Shown: positions 6,801 to 10,215 of the stretch, piece after piece | How the letters are laid out: the number at the start of each line of letters is the position of its first letter | Position numbering within the stretch: position 1 is the stretch's first letter | Assembly: GCA_022717655.1 (NCBI GenBank) | Contig: JAIIAN010000107.1 | Location: 1-10,257, forward strand | Source of the DNA: Bacillota bacterium | GTDB lineage: Bacteria > Bacillota > Clostridia > Lachnospirales > Lachnospiraceae | DNA length: 10,257 nucleotides | Direction of reading: 5' to 3' | The notes under the pieces: model-generated | Told to the model about the DNA's origin: nothing | The model's input: only the letters and a program-made list of their open reading frames with translations | The model's database searches: none | Translations under genes and position numbers: made by a program

Positions 6801-9008
6801 CTTGGCAAAGAGCTCATTGTTCTTCAGTGCAAAACCATTTCCCTGACCGCTTATTTTATAACCATCTGATACAAAGGATTTAATATCGTTAATTGCAGCT
6901 AGGTTTGCATCCCGGTTTTTAGACGACTTATGTATGGTCGTATTGCCAGTGAGGACCACATTTTGAAAGTTTCCTCTTGATGTAGCGGCGACGAAGCTTT
7001 CACTAAAGTGATGGTAGTTTTTATTATCAAAATAAATCGGTCCTTCCATTTCAACGTTCGTTGCAGACGACAGATATAAACGGACTGGCTGTTCTTGCAA
7101 GCTAACCAGTTTTAACTTTTTTGCACTGCTTATTAGGGCAGGAGAAAAGTATGAGGTTTTATGTTTACTTGACCGAATAATTACAGTAGCAGTATCACTG
7201 TTTTGTAGCACGTAATAAAGCTGCTGGCCTTGGCCTCCCGCTCCTCCCACAAGCTCTACTGTACTATAATTAAGTGGGTAAATATATAATGAACTGGCCA
7301 TTCTGTATTCAAGATGATTGTCAGGTTCTGAGGCAATTCCCGTAAGATTCTCCAGTTTTAAATAATTACCATTAAGAGTAATGAGTGCATTTTTATTAGT
7401 GTCTATATTATTTGACATATAGCCATAGAAGTAGATGTTTTTGAGTGCAACCTGCATACCGGGTGGGAAAGCCCAATAAAAACGTGGCTGAGCCGCATCG
7501 TTTGCATCAGGAGTCACTATAGGGTTCCCCTGCCCATCTATAGTCATGGAGCTTAAGGTGTTGTAATTTTTTATTTGTAATGACAGGCTTCCAAACTCTA
7601 AGTTGGCCTTAGGCACATTATTAATAAACTTCACTGTTACATCCGGGGTACCATTCACTCCTGTACCACGTCCAAACTTGCTCCAGTCGCCCCATTTGGC
7701 GGCCTCCCACTTATCAACCCCTAGTGTTCCACTTCCGTCAGGAGCCGGGGCCGACCCCGCTATACGCTGGCCCTCAAAACCTATCATATACTCGAGACTG
7801 TCTCTCGACTGCATTGGATAATATCCATAGACGTTTATAGTATGACCGACTCCTACGGGGAAATTTGGGGAAGTTGACCAAGTGATCTCGGTGGGCCCAC
7901 CTATATTTCCTCGGTGATAGGGGCTATACTGGTTCACACCAATCGTGTTTATTGTTCCTAGAAGTTTATTAGATGAATCGTATACCTCCATCAAACTGCC
8001 ATTTGGTTTATAGACCGCTCTAATTTCTCTTGCTACATACAGTGTTTCCTCTGTCTCCGGATTTTCAGCCTCAATCGTCACCTCATAGGTGCCTTCTTTT
8101 AATGCCGGATGCTCCGTTGTGTCTTCGGTTTCATCCTGAGCGCCAGTGCCCTCTTCGGCTGCCTCCGTTTCTCCGGCTTCGGTTTCATTATTATAAGCTG
8201 CAAGTTCTTCCGCTGTCATGACTCCTGACTCGAGGTTGCTTGCATCCTCTACTTTGATCTTCGCATCTGCCACCTTCTCGTCCGTGTCTGCCTTTCTCAG
8301 CTCCACTCCGTCCAGAAGGTTATAGTCTGTACTCCCGGCTTCCACTTCCAGTGCCGGGGCATAGAGGTAATAACCATCTACCACTTCTGCATCCACGAAC
8401 ACGGTACGCTTAAAGAGGATTGTTTCCCCTCTGCCGTCTGCTTCCTGTGTGGTCACTGCTGCATCGCCGTTCTCTGCTGCAGCTTCATCTGCCTGCGCTG
8501 ACTGTTCCGCGGCAGCTTCCTGTGTGGTCACTGCTGCATCGCCGTTCTCTGCTGCGGCTTCATCTGCCTGCGCCGACTGTTCCGCGACAGCTTCCTGTGT
8601 GGCCACTGCTGCTTCGCCGTTCTCTGCTGCGGCTTCATCTGCCTGCGCTGACTGTTCCGCGGCAGCTTCTTTCCCCGCACTCTGTTCCCCTGTGCTCTGT
8701 GCAGCTGTCTCTCCTTCCTCTCCGGTTGTCTCCGCCCCCTTCGGGGTCAGGGTATAACCGACCTGATATTCTCCTATTATATTAATATCAAAGTCCCCGG
8801 TATCCTTTACCGCCAGTTCATACTTGCCGCTGTCGTAAGTAATACCCTCGGTCAGGTCATACTTCTCACTTCCCTGTGTCAGATGCAGATCCGGTGCATC
8901 GTACACGGAAGCGGTTTCCTTCGCTGCGACTCCTGCCATGGCTCCTGCCACCACAAGCAGACCCACCAGCGCATACAGTATCCTGCGGTTCTTTCGCTTC
9001 TTTTTCAT
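357..9008 (-). CDS. Giant secreted multi-domain surface protein (2,883 aa), adhesin-like
   Basis: Role inferred: an extracellular or cell-surface structural protein, probably adhesive; no catalytic motif was seen. The ATG at 9006-9008 is preceded by GGAAGGAG with an 11-base spacer and begins a classic signal peptide (residues 1-29). Domain order by eye: two DUF5011-like Ig domains (about 36-206 and 212-333) with acidic or Ala/Glu-rich insertions; a beta-rich segment (about 335-740); module A (741-1180); module C (1181-1497); a second beta-rich segment (about 1500-1884); module B (1885-2420), which includes a YGG-repeat solenoid; an Ig-like stretch (about 2430-2735); and a C-terminal beta domain (about 2736-2883). 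There is no LPXTG with a hydrophobic tail, no SLH, LysM or choline-binding repeat and no C-terminal membrane helix, so retention on the cell is unexplained. It has its own promoter and is bounded by terminators on both sides. Codon use differs between segments. I am sure it is a real secreted protein; its function is unknown. Confidence 0.93.
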   Translation of the reverse strand: MKKKRKNRRILYALVGLLVVAGAMAGVAAKETASVYDAPDLHLTQGSEKYDLTEGITYDSGKYELAVKDTGDFDINIIGEYQVGYTLTPKGAETTGEEGETAAQSTGEQSAGKEAAAEQSAQADEAAAENGEAAVATQEAVAEQSAQADEAAAENGDAAVTTQEAAAEQSAQADEAAAENGDAAVTTQEADGRGETILFKRTVFVDAEVVDGYYLYAPALEVEAGSTDYNLLDGVELRKADTDEKVADAKIKVEDASNLESGVMTAEELAAYNNETEAGETEAAEEGTGAQDETEDTTEHPALKEGTYEVTIEAENPETEETLYVAREIRAVYKPNGSLMEVYDSSNKLLGTINTIGVNQYSPYHRGNIGGPTEITWSTSPNFPVGVGHTINVYGYYPMQSRDSLEYMIGFEGQRIAGSAPAPDGSGTLGVDKWEAAKWGDWSKFGRGTGVNGTPDVTVKFINNVPKANLEFGSLSLQIKNYNTLSSMTIDGQGNPIVTPDANDAAQPRFYWAFPPGMQVALKNIYFYGYMSNNIDTNKNALITLNGNYLKLENLTGIASEPDNHLEYRMASSLYIYPLNYSTVELVGGAGGQGQQLYYVLQNSDTATVIIRSSKHKTSYFSPALISSAKKLKLVSLQEQPVRLYLSSATNVEMEGPIYFDNKNYHHFSESFVAATSRGNFQNVVLTGNTTIHKSSKNRDANLAAINDIKSFVSDGYKISGQGNGFALKNNELFAKGTTAGVLDATDFYVANPDEKKTEVPGRLYFTSAENGTKIKTTQLDTEPIEVVHPDGIKKYYQTYEDALKKDDMVNAVDGTYIIRNRIERDFTSQDNDALKAFHNTNVKLVFESGDRGADNPDGAAETRYRIRMKVQTLQLPAGVEVTFQNIVLKYAEGTHSEIKDAKGNDVQDLVFVNNGGKLTFGENVKFLAGDNNAEGVPTVYGGAEGTNCDKKAILTFQSGKYTAVYGGNKGEGSHTAEAVITVEKEATVTDTLSGGGDAEQTKAADKTAEITVNNALTVKNIYDYDKLTIEKAITVTSTMNSEQGSKNYKGETLLAEGASFKLINAEGTKTMGSLKMKEGAEKNATLRLVRAAEKDGKNASNKENPYILTLTGTNPMKSQKGKIDVAYESGTETDNDIVFYLPNAASDTEVSCEPLKSSFSLAMREKPRNRTIRIYDETIAVFVGTGTKPEIKVNLAETIDYIAEQEKAKPGVEEYTISIFKEGYTIDADDIKALKDIRDDKSSRVKAQTAKKIVWTSKKDKEGNPLKTAATVIVSDNLCLFGRDEIILEDLILKGKQAYNIYANGTPLTVNSGVTIQDKKASLYGGSEDAKQQGKTITVNSNAAFQDVKDFTELTIGNGQTTKYTLSVYGKLDSNPEKKDNTRTGIVSLKNGELKFAGATAGHIGKLISDANSNSINIYKDAAGTKPLKLDGKVTLDGSNKKIELKVNDTGESSGDIVLEFADANNAISSQYTNTKMSVRKEGAKIVLNLPGKYLVVSESIIAEINTIIDTTNLDRTDTLYYLSKYKNGNFDNDPDWRNFGTREGEADVTIIPLKQQPNGDELQLQTLKNQIAGMDENSSVLFNYTKDEEKGNGWNLSAGTYQIPNMYITFRMAAYDNAKFNVTEAGGTLFWERCYLESQAITDEPFPNYEVSPAISFSGKKLDTLKYLFSQKKTRAYSRDRNFTNVAEHVIYSTMDDYAENNTIGSILGYNQMVVDTAKKGKLHLSAMTGARAYNSPYEEKAEEFLSPNTTSRFEIRGTGELWQDAVQTSGDYGRSNIVAATFVVNGEVDANGNLQAPTIYKGMQRQGYGGNIYGGGLNRNRLVNIGVIGVSKEYISNGYKLIIKAGGGTSKDKRYSANFVERELRWGSDYFGEVIADASKSGILDPTDFDLQSLNHKEKKQYLTSAKDGTQVIVTQLAKDGIIQVDPAVNGKSYFATYKDAFEAIQNSDKKESYTISNILETNFTKEDQEALKKVTTEKVASLTFKSGARTDKDGAAGNRYRVRMRVQNLELPEGVNVTFQNIVMKYDQGTNTEAKNAKGDITSYEMTFAGNGGTLTFGDGVVFLKHNDETMKPTVYGGSTTKAIHQKSTVTVTAGCNAHFTAIYGGGTKAQTGNASVAIYGGTVDKVFGGGKTAEGTVNGDTQLKLTGGTCNSTEVYGGGEDAKVEGSTDVEVDVKLPNNASVYGGSKNAQVTKNTNVWVKLPNTNTAHEFRLKNISAYGTDNNGELADNVGGTRAELRLEMKDKTLTGSNAVIESLSGFSSLTIGADTDRDFNNSKFIITKRFDSKPTGSAAAGRTDTVVLHSSQIVLNGAWKGHIGSLQTNGTCSLSVHKTGTNDTYPLLVDGTVLAEKEGATTKQIHLKTTYTAGQMNEMGDVILTFTTPANADKTQYVDGSGMNMEVAHNQTKGTIFFKNPKAHTVESWIEYPTNTVLDKNATMAKKKIMHFVYDKENNHEVAYGYVVRMKKADVTKNLTDEQRKRYTDTDSQFVANGTFSKAFTDQVKEGNYWEINWTIDKNNPGKNGAHGADGVTKPVAITEEYWYIAHVVCANGDWSTSLVDVNAPTQKTADTTVKLLDTAGGADNSAVYEFTLTIADPTVNDKTHLTPLQASNQGNDRLEYSANGVAKAYWAIGGLADTDNQNLMNVAAKRAEELIADELAKGGLTEGSIKADVAGAEENSVTQGNTGKVIVKIPEATMLKAKAAGKKAVMIFVKDGVNNTVQIPIPVDENIIDVKVPTKVSVVAVKKASGTPELLAPTCYVYNNGGTKVKAEVAGFAVDQKVTQSTNLHLVNKSGTFNSNEIALYLKAAGETNKAKMLNVMELSNKTRFTIGSLENNKATDLTTRSGSFTFDADYDVQNINVPDTSWNTYQMSYHFTIEN
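818..1748 (-). other. Ig/FN3-like stretch before the C-terminal domain (residues about 2421-2730)
   Basis: The segment includes EEYWYIAHVVCANGDWSTS, which resembles the strand and turn of bacterial Ig-like domains (Y.(I/V)..(V/A).D..GN). It is followed by a VYEFTLTIADP strand, a helical stretch (LMNVAAKRAEELIADELAK, about 2646-2664) and AVMIFVKDGVNNTVQIPIPV (2711-2730), a typical closing Ig hairpin. Domain borders are approximate. Confidence 0.4.
1749..2213 (-). repeat. Module B, second half: LTI/GHIG/DIV beta domain
   Basis: Residues 2266-2420 are the third copy of the second-half domain, closest to the one in module C (shared WKGHIGSL/TAGHIGKL and GDVILTF/GDIVLEF strands). It ends in FFKNPKAHTVESW, after which the protein changes to Ig-like sequence. 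Confidence 0.7.
2439..2777 (-). repeat. YGG solenoid repeats (residues 2078-2190)
   Basis: Aromatic-Gly-Gly turns occur at Y2080, Y2108, Y2124, F2132, Y2161 and Y2188, mostly 24-29 residues apart. Each is followed by a variable A.V.G.T.V-type strand (for example VYGGGEDAKVEGSTDVEVDV). This matches the known YGGG-repeat pattern of bacterial surface proteins, read as turns of a beta-solenoid. Shorter versions sit at Y941, Y966, Y1325 and Y1816. The solenoid is expanded in module B relative to modules A and C. Confidence 0.75.
2757..3356 (-). repeat. Module B, first half (residues 1885-2084)
   Basis: This is the second well-conserved copy of the first-half module: GILDPTDF, YLTSAKDGT, TYKDAFEAI, RYRVRMRVQNLELPEGV, VTFQNIVMKY, GGTLTFGDG, PTVYGG. 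The Y.TYKDAFEAI piece resembles the start of pectate-lyase-like beta-helix domains, and the following strands fit a right-handed solenoid; this structural reading is inference. It runs straight into the YGG-repeat region, whereas in module A that region is short. Confidence 0.85.
3357..4511 (-). other. Second beta-rich segment (residues about 1500-1884)
   Basis: This segment occupies the position before module B that residues 335-740 occupy before module A. It has alternating beta-strand patterns, an isolated aromatic cluster with a cysteine (GGTLFWERCYLES, about 1628-1640), a GYGGNIYGGGLNRNR turn (about 1810-1824) and SNGYKLIIKAGGG just before the module. Codons such as TTA, ATA, AGA and GGT appear more often than in the neighbouring modules. 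No family was recognised. Confidence 0.45.
4518..4949 (-). repeat. Module C, second half: LTI/GHIG/DIV beta domain
   Basis: Residues 1354-1497 (ELTIGNG, LDSNP, TAGHIGKLI, KPLKLDGKV, SGDIVLEF, IVLNLP) match residues 2266-2420 in order and spacing (SLTIGAD, FDSKP, WKGHIGSL, YPLLVDGTV, MGDVILTF, TIFFKNP). This is the best-conserved pair of the second-half domains and shows that a two-part module was duplicated. Confidence 0.75.
5019..5468 (-). repeat. Module C, first half (residues about 1181-1330), diverged copy
   Basis: This is a shorter, diverged relative of the first halves of modules A and B. It keeps YTISIFKEGYTIDADDIKAL (compare YTISNILETNFTKEDQEAL in B), a region resembling the QNIV strand (LEDLILKG), a VNSGVTI strand and a closing ASLYGGSED. 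The RYR...RM core is not recognisable. The resemblance was judged by eye and needs a profile alignment. Confidence 0.6.
5469..5930 (-). repeat. Module A, second half: LTI/DIV-type beta domain
   Basis: Residues about 1027-1180 begin KLTIEKAITV and contain MGSLKM and, later, DNDIVFYLP. The same layout (LTI, then G.(L/I), then a (G/N)D(I/V)(V/I) strand) recurs at 1354-1497 and 2266-2420. This copy is the most diverged and carries a lysine-rich insertion. The function is unknown; it is probably a beta-sandwich that packs after each solenoid half. Confidence 0.55.
6174..6788 (-). repeat. Module A, first half (residues 741-945)
   Basis: This segment is clearly homologous to residues 1885-2084 of the same protein, roughly 45% identical by eye. 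Shared landmarks in order are G(V/I)LDxTDF, Y(F/L)TSAxxGT...TQL, TYxDA, Y(I/T)I, D..ALK, RYR(I/V)RM(K/R)VQ, VTFQNIV(L/M)KY, GG.LTFG and PTVYGG. The DNA is also recognisably similar in the RYR...QNIV part (about 6340-6420 compared with 2925-3005), so the copies arose by internal duplication followed by divergence. Confidence 0.85.
6789..8006 (-). other. First beta-rich segment (residues about 335-740)
   Basis: This stretch is rich in Asn, Gly, Thr, Tyr and alternating hydrophobics, as in beta-helix or beta-sandwich adhesin segments. It contains a Trp/Gly-rich part (about residues 430-455: KWEAAKWGDWSKFGRG) and an FQNVVLTGNTTIH-type strand near 681-693. No known binding motif was recognised. 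Codon use is richer in TTA, CTT, ATA and AGT than in the flanking modules, which suggests a different origin. It ends with SDGYKISGQGNG, which resembles SNGYKLIIKAGGG before module B. Confidence 0.45.
8010..8375 (-). other. Second DUF5011-like Ig domain with acidic insertion
   Basis: Residues 212-333 repeat the Ig pattern: an APALEVEAGSTDYNLLDGV strand-turn, an AKIKVEDAS strand, and GTYEVTIEAENPETEETLYVA near the end. An acidic stretch rich in Glu and Thr (about residues 265-300) is inserted between them. Both N-terminal Ig domains thus carry charged, probably flexible insertions, which would form an extended stalk. Confidence 0.6.
8391..8903 (-). other. First DUF5011-like Ig domain, split by a disordered insertion
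   Basis: Residues 36-90 show the pattern G-x-x-x-Y-D-L-x-x-G-I (QGSEKYDLTEGI), then a GEYQVGYTL strand, as in bacterial Ig-like domains of the DUF5011/HYR type. The closing strand (ILFKRTVFVDA) only appears at about residues 197-207. Between them lie about 105 residues rich in Ala, Glu, Gln and Thr, including the 25-residue repeats. The domain therefore seems to carry a long flexible loop between its last two strands. Confidence 0.6.
8440..8669 (-). repeat. 75-bp tandem repeat, three copies (25-residue Ala/Glu-rich unit)
   Basis: Three head-to-tail 75-bp units (in codon phase 8595-8669, 8520-8594 and 8445-8519) encode residues 114-138, 139-163 and 164-188, plus a few matching bases beyond. 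Each unit begins EA(A/V)AEQSAQADEAAAENG. Neighbouring copies differ at only a few bases, for example three between the last two copies in gene order. Because the unit is a multiple of three, copy-number change keeps the frame. The encoded stretch is low-complexity, acidic and probably disordered. Confidence 0.95.
8922..9008 (-). other. Signal peptide (residues 1-29)
   Basis: The N-terminus has a strongly basic start (MKKKRKNRR), a hydrophobic core from residue 10 to 28 (ILYALVGLLVV...) and a signal peptidase I-type site V-A-A before KE, placing cleavage after residue 29. There is no lipobox cysteine, so the protein is not a lipoprotein. This directs Sec-dependent export. Confidence 0.92.
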
Positions 9009-9019
9009 CTTCTGCGTTT

Positions 9020-9027
9020 CTCCTTCC
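9020..9027 (-). promoter_or_regulatory. Ribosome binding site of the giant gene
   Basis: GGAAGGAG on the minus strand lies 11 bases upstream of the ATG at 9006-9008. It supports that ATG, which also places the signal peptide correctly at the N-terminus. Confidence 0.8.
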
Positions 9028-9044
9028 TTACTATTTTCTGTTCC

Positions 9045-9061
9045 CCGTACCTGCTGTACGG
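9045..9061 (-). other. Short hairpin in the 5' leader of the giant gene
   Basis: CCGTAC and GTACGG form a perfect 6-bp stem around a 5-base loop (AGCAG on the transcript). It is about 17 bases upstream of the ribosome binding site and within the leader predicted from the candidate promoter. It could protect the mRNA 5' end or affect translation; it matches no riboswitch I know. Confidence 0.4.
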
Positions 9062-9090
9062 ACCCTTATAAAATTCTTTTATTCGACACT

Positions 9091-9120
9091 AGTTTACCAA
9101 AGAAACACCCGTGCCGTCAA
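9091..9120 (-). promoter_or_regulatory. Candidate sigma-A promoter of the giant gene
   Basis: On the minus strand TTGACG (9115-9120) and TAAACT (9091-9096) are separated by 18 bases. Transcription would start near 9084, giving a leader of about 75 bases. The -10 box departs from consensus, which fits a promoter needing an activator; the ACAGA/TCTGT repeat array begins four bases upstream of the -35 box. Confidence 0.6.
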
Positions 9121-9123
9121 TGG

Positions 9124-9176
9124 ATTTTTTCACAGAAATTTCATTTTCTGACAGAATCTGCCGTATTTTAGACAGA
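9124..9176 (-). promoter_or_regulatory. Three phased direct repeats upstream of the -35 box (candidate operator)
   Basis: On the minus strand TCTGTCTAAAAT (9165-9176), TCTGTCAGAAAAT (9143-9155) and TCTGTGAAAAAAT (9124-9136) are spaced 21 and 19 bases apart. These are about two helical turns, so all lie on one DNA face, ending just before the -35 element. This is the usual layout of activator sites bound by response regulators. The bases do not fit the AgrA or VirR consensus I know, so the binding protein is unidentified. Confidence 0.5.
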
Positions 9177-9217
9177 TTCCAAAAAAGAAAGTGGATATTT
9201 CTGTTTTTGTGGTACGC

Positions 9218-9253
9218 AAAAAAAGACACAGCAGGGAAATATCCTGCGGTGTC
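9218..9253 (-). terminator. Rho-independent terminator downstream of the nucleotidyltransferase gene
   Basis: On the minus strand GACAC-C-GCAGG pairs with CCTGC-T-GTGTC (one internal mismatch), and seven T residues follow at once (9218-9224 on the plus strand are A7). It ends transcription from the right and separates that unit from the giant gene. Confidence 0.92.
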
Positions 9254-9277
9254 CGGTTAAAATAACAGGAAAAGTCA

Positions 9278-9385
9278 TCATTTTTCGTTGCCTTTTATCC
9301 CCGGAAACGGAAATGGCAAAGCAAAACGGAAGAGAACAGCCTCAAATCCAGGCAAGCACATCAACAGATTGTCGGTTTTGTACAC
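9278..9385 (-). CDS. Possible 35-residue small ORF between nucleotidyltransferase and terminator
   Basis: A GTG start at 9383-9385 opens a 35-codon frame ending in TGA (9278-9280). The peptide begins VYKTDNLLMCLPGFEAVL and has a proline/phenylalanine-rich second half (FRFALPFPFPG). A purine run (AAGGGGG) precedes the GTG, but only two bases away, too close for a good ribosome site. The frame starts 17 bases after the nucleotidyltransferase stop codon and lies before the shared terminator, so it would be cotranscribed. It may equally be non-coding 3' sequence or a remnant of a repeat. It matches nothing else in the window. Confidence 0.22.
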   Translation of the reverse strand: MYKTDNLLMCLPGFEAVLFRFALPFPFPGIKGNEK

Positions 9386-9402
9386 CGCCCCCTTGGTTTT
9401 AT

Positions 9403-10053
9403 TTAGTTCCAGTGCTTTCTTGAATTATATACATTATTGACTGCTTCAATATAGCAAATGAAAGAGGCATGGTTGTAGTCGTTGGAAGTCAAATACTGAT
9501 TTTTTATTCTCAGATACTGTTCTCTAACTAATGTCCATTTTCCTTTTTCTTTGACATACTTCGCTTTCTCTCTAATGTTTCTTGAATTAGGTGCTTGATT
9601 CCAGAAATATCTGTTTGGAAAACATCGCTTATCGTGAATAAGGCGATGATAGTTCCCGTCTGTATCCTCGCAAACAATACAAATATCCATTGAAAATTCT
9701 GTACTATTTCCCTGATTAAAGTGCCGCTTTTCCGTTGTTAAAGATGAGGTAGAATCTTGGCAGTCACTCCACCCATATTCTCTAAGAACAATATTGAAAG
9801 CCTTTCTGACGCATTCTTTGATTTCTTTGCAATCTTCCCAATCATCAATTCTTGTGATTTCAAGGTTGTAATCCAAATCAATCGGTCGGTTAGCATTTTG
9901 TAATATCAGATTTCTTGCACCACTGCCCACAAGGTAGAATGAAGCACCAATGTCATATTCTTCTTTAAGCGTATGGCAAAGGTCTTGCATTATTTCTCCA
10001 CATAACGAACGCATACGGCTCAGAAACTGTTTGTCTTCTACATACTTATACAT
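9403..10053 (-). CDS. Polymerase-beta-superfamily nucleotidyltransferase (216 aa), substrate unknown
   Basis: The protein shows the nucleotidyltransferase core: a YLVGSGARN turn (residues 40-48) matching the G-S motif, then IDLDYNL with the metal-binding pair D59 and D61, and a likely third acidic residue, D123, in a SMDICIV strand. A basic C-terminal half follows, with KWTLVREQYLRIKNQYL (172-188) and a YIEAVNNVY helix. Such enzymes transfer a nucleotide to antibiotics, tRNA, proteins or other targets; nothing here fixes the substrate. The ATG at 10051-10053 is chosen because AAAGGAG lies ten bases upstream; an in-frame TTG at 10095 would overlap that site and is rejected. It is a lone gene with its own strong promoter and terminator, and no antitoxin-like partner is adjacent. 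It appears AT-richer than the giant gene, which is compatible with transfer. Confidence 0.8.
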   Translation of the reverse strand: MYKYVEDKQFLSRMRSLCGEIMQDLCHTLKEEYDIGASFYLVGSGARNLILQNANRPIDLDYNLEITRIDDWEDCKEIKECVRKAFNIVLREYGWSDCQDSTSSLTTEKRHFNQGNSTEFSMDICIVCEDTDGNYHRLIHDKRCFPNRYFWNQAPNSRNIREKAKYVKEKGKWTLVREQYLRIKNQYLTSNDYNHASFICYIEAVNNVYNSRKHWN

Positions 10054-10063
10054 ATTAACATTT

Positions 10064-10070
10064 CTCCTTT
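10064..10070 (-). promoter_or_regulatory. Ribosome binding site deciding the nucleotidyltransferase start
   Basis: AAAGGAG on the minus strand, ten bases before the ATG at 10051-10053, selects this start over the upstream in-frame TTG. Confidence 0.8.
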
Positions 10071-10105
10071 CTTCCCAAGCCGCCCATCTAGTCAAATGCT
10101 AAATC

Positions 10106-10139
10106 ATTATAGTATATTCCGAAAGCACTTGTCTGTCAA
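10106..10139 (-). promoter_or_regulatory. Near-consensus sigma-A promoter of the nucleotidyltransferase gene
   Basis: On the minus strand a perfect -35 TTGACA (10134-10139) is separated by 17 bases from -10 TATACT (10111-10116). A second, overlapping TATAAT (10106-10111) would give a 22-base spacer and is less likely. Transcription should start near 10104, giving a leader of about 50 bases. The match predicts strong, largely constitutive expression. Confidence 0.85.
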
Positions 10140-10172
10140 TAGATTAAATCTTATTTTACAGGGCAAACGCAT

Positions 10173-10215
10173 AAAAATCCACCTAAAGGGTAGCAACTTC
10201 TTTAGATGGATTTTT
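10173..10215 (-). terminator. Rho-independent terminator of the right-edge gene
   Basis: AAAAATCCA-C-CTAAAG (10173-10188) pairs with CTTTAG-A-TGGATTTTT (10200-10215), leaving one mismatch and an 11-base loop. The A and T flanks make it usable on both strands. It overlaps the stop codon of the minus-strand gene entering from the right and lies upstream of the nucleotidyltransferase promoter. Confidence 0.88.

Noticed and set aside
8440..8669. Tandem repeat considered as a CRISPR array
   Set aside because: The units are contiguous, in frame with the coding sequence and have no variable spacers.
8420..8785. Long plus-strand open frames opposite the 75-bp repeat, encoding Leu/Arg- or Ala/Ser-rich repeats
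   Set aside because: They mirror the Ala/Glu-rich coding repeat on the minus strand, where GC-rich low-complexity codons suppress stops in antisense frames. They have no ribosome site or independent promoter.
10057..10089. Ten-codon leader frame (MGGLGRKEKC) ending just before the nucleotidyltransferase start, as in attenuation control
   Set aside because: It has no ribosome site of its own and no alternative hairpins are visible in the leader; it probably arises by chance.
10054..10095. In-frame TTG at 10095 giving a 230-residue nucleotidyltransferase
   Set aside because: It has no ribosome site, and the extension would cover the good AAAGGAG that serves the ATG at 10051-10053.
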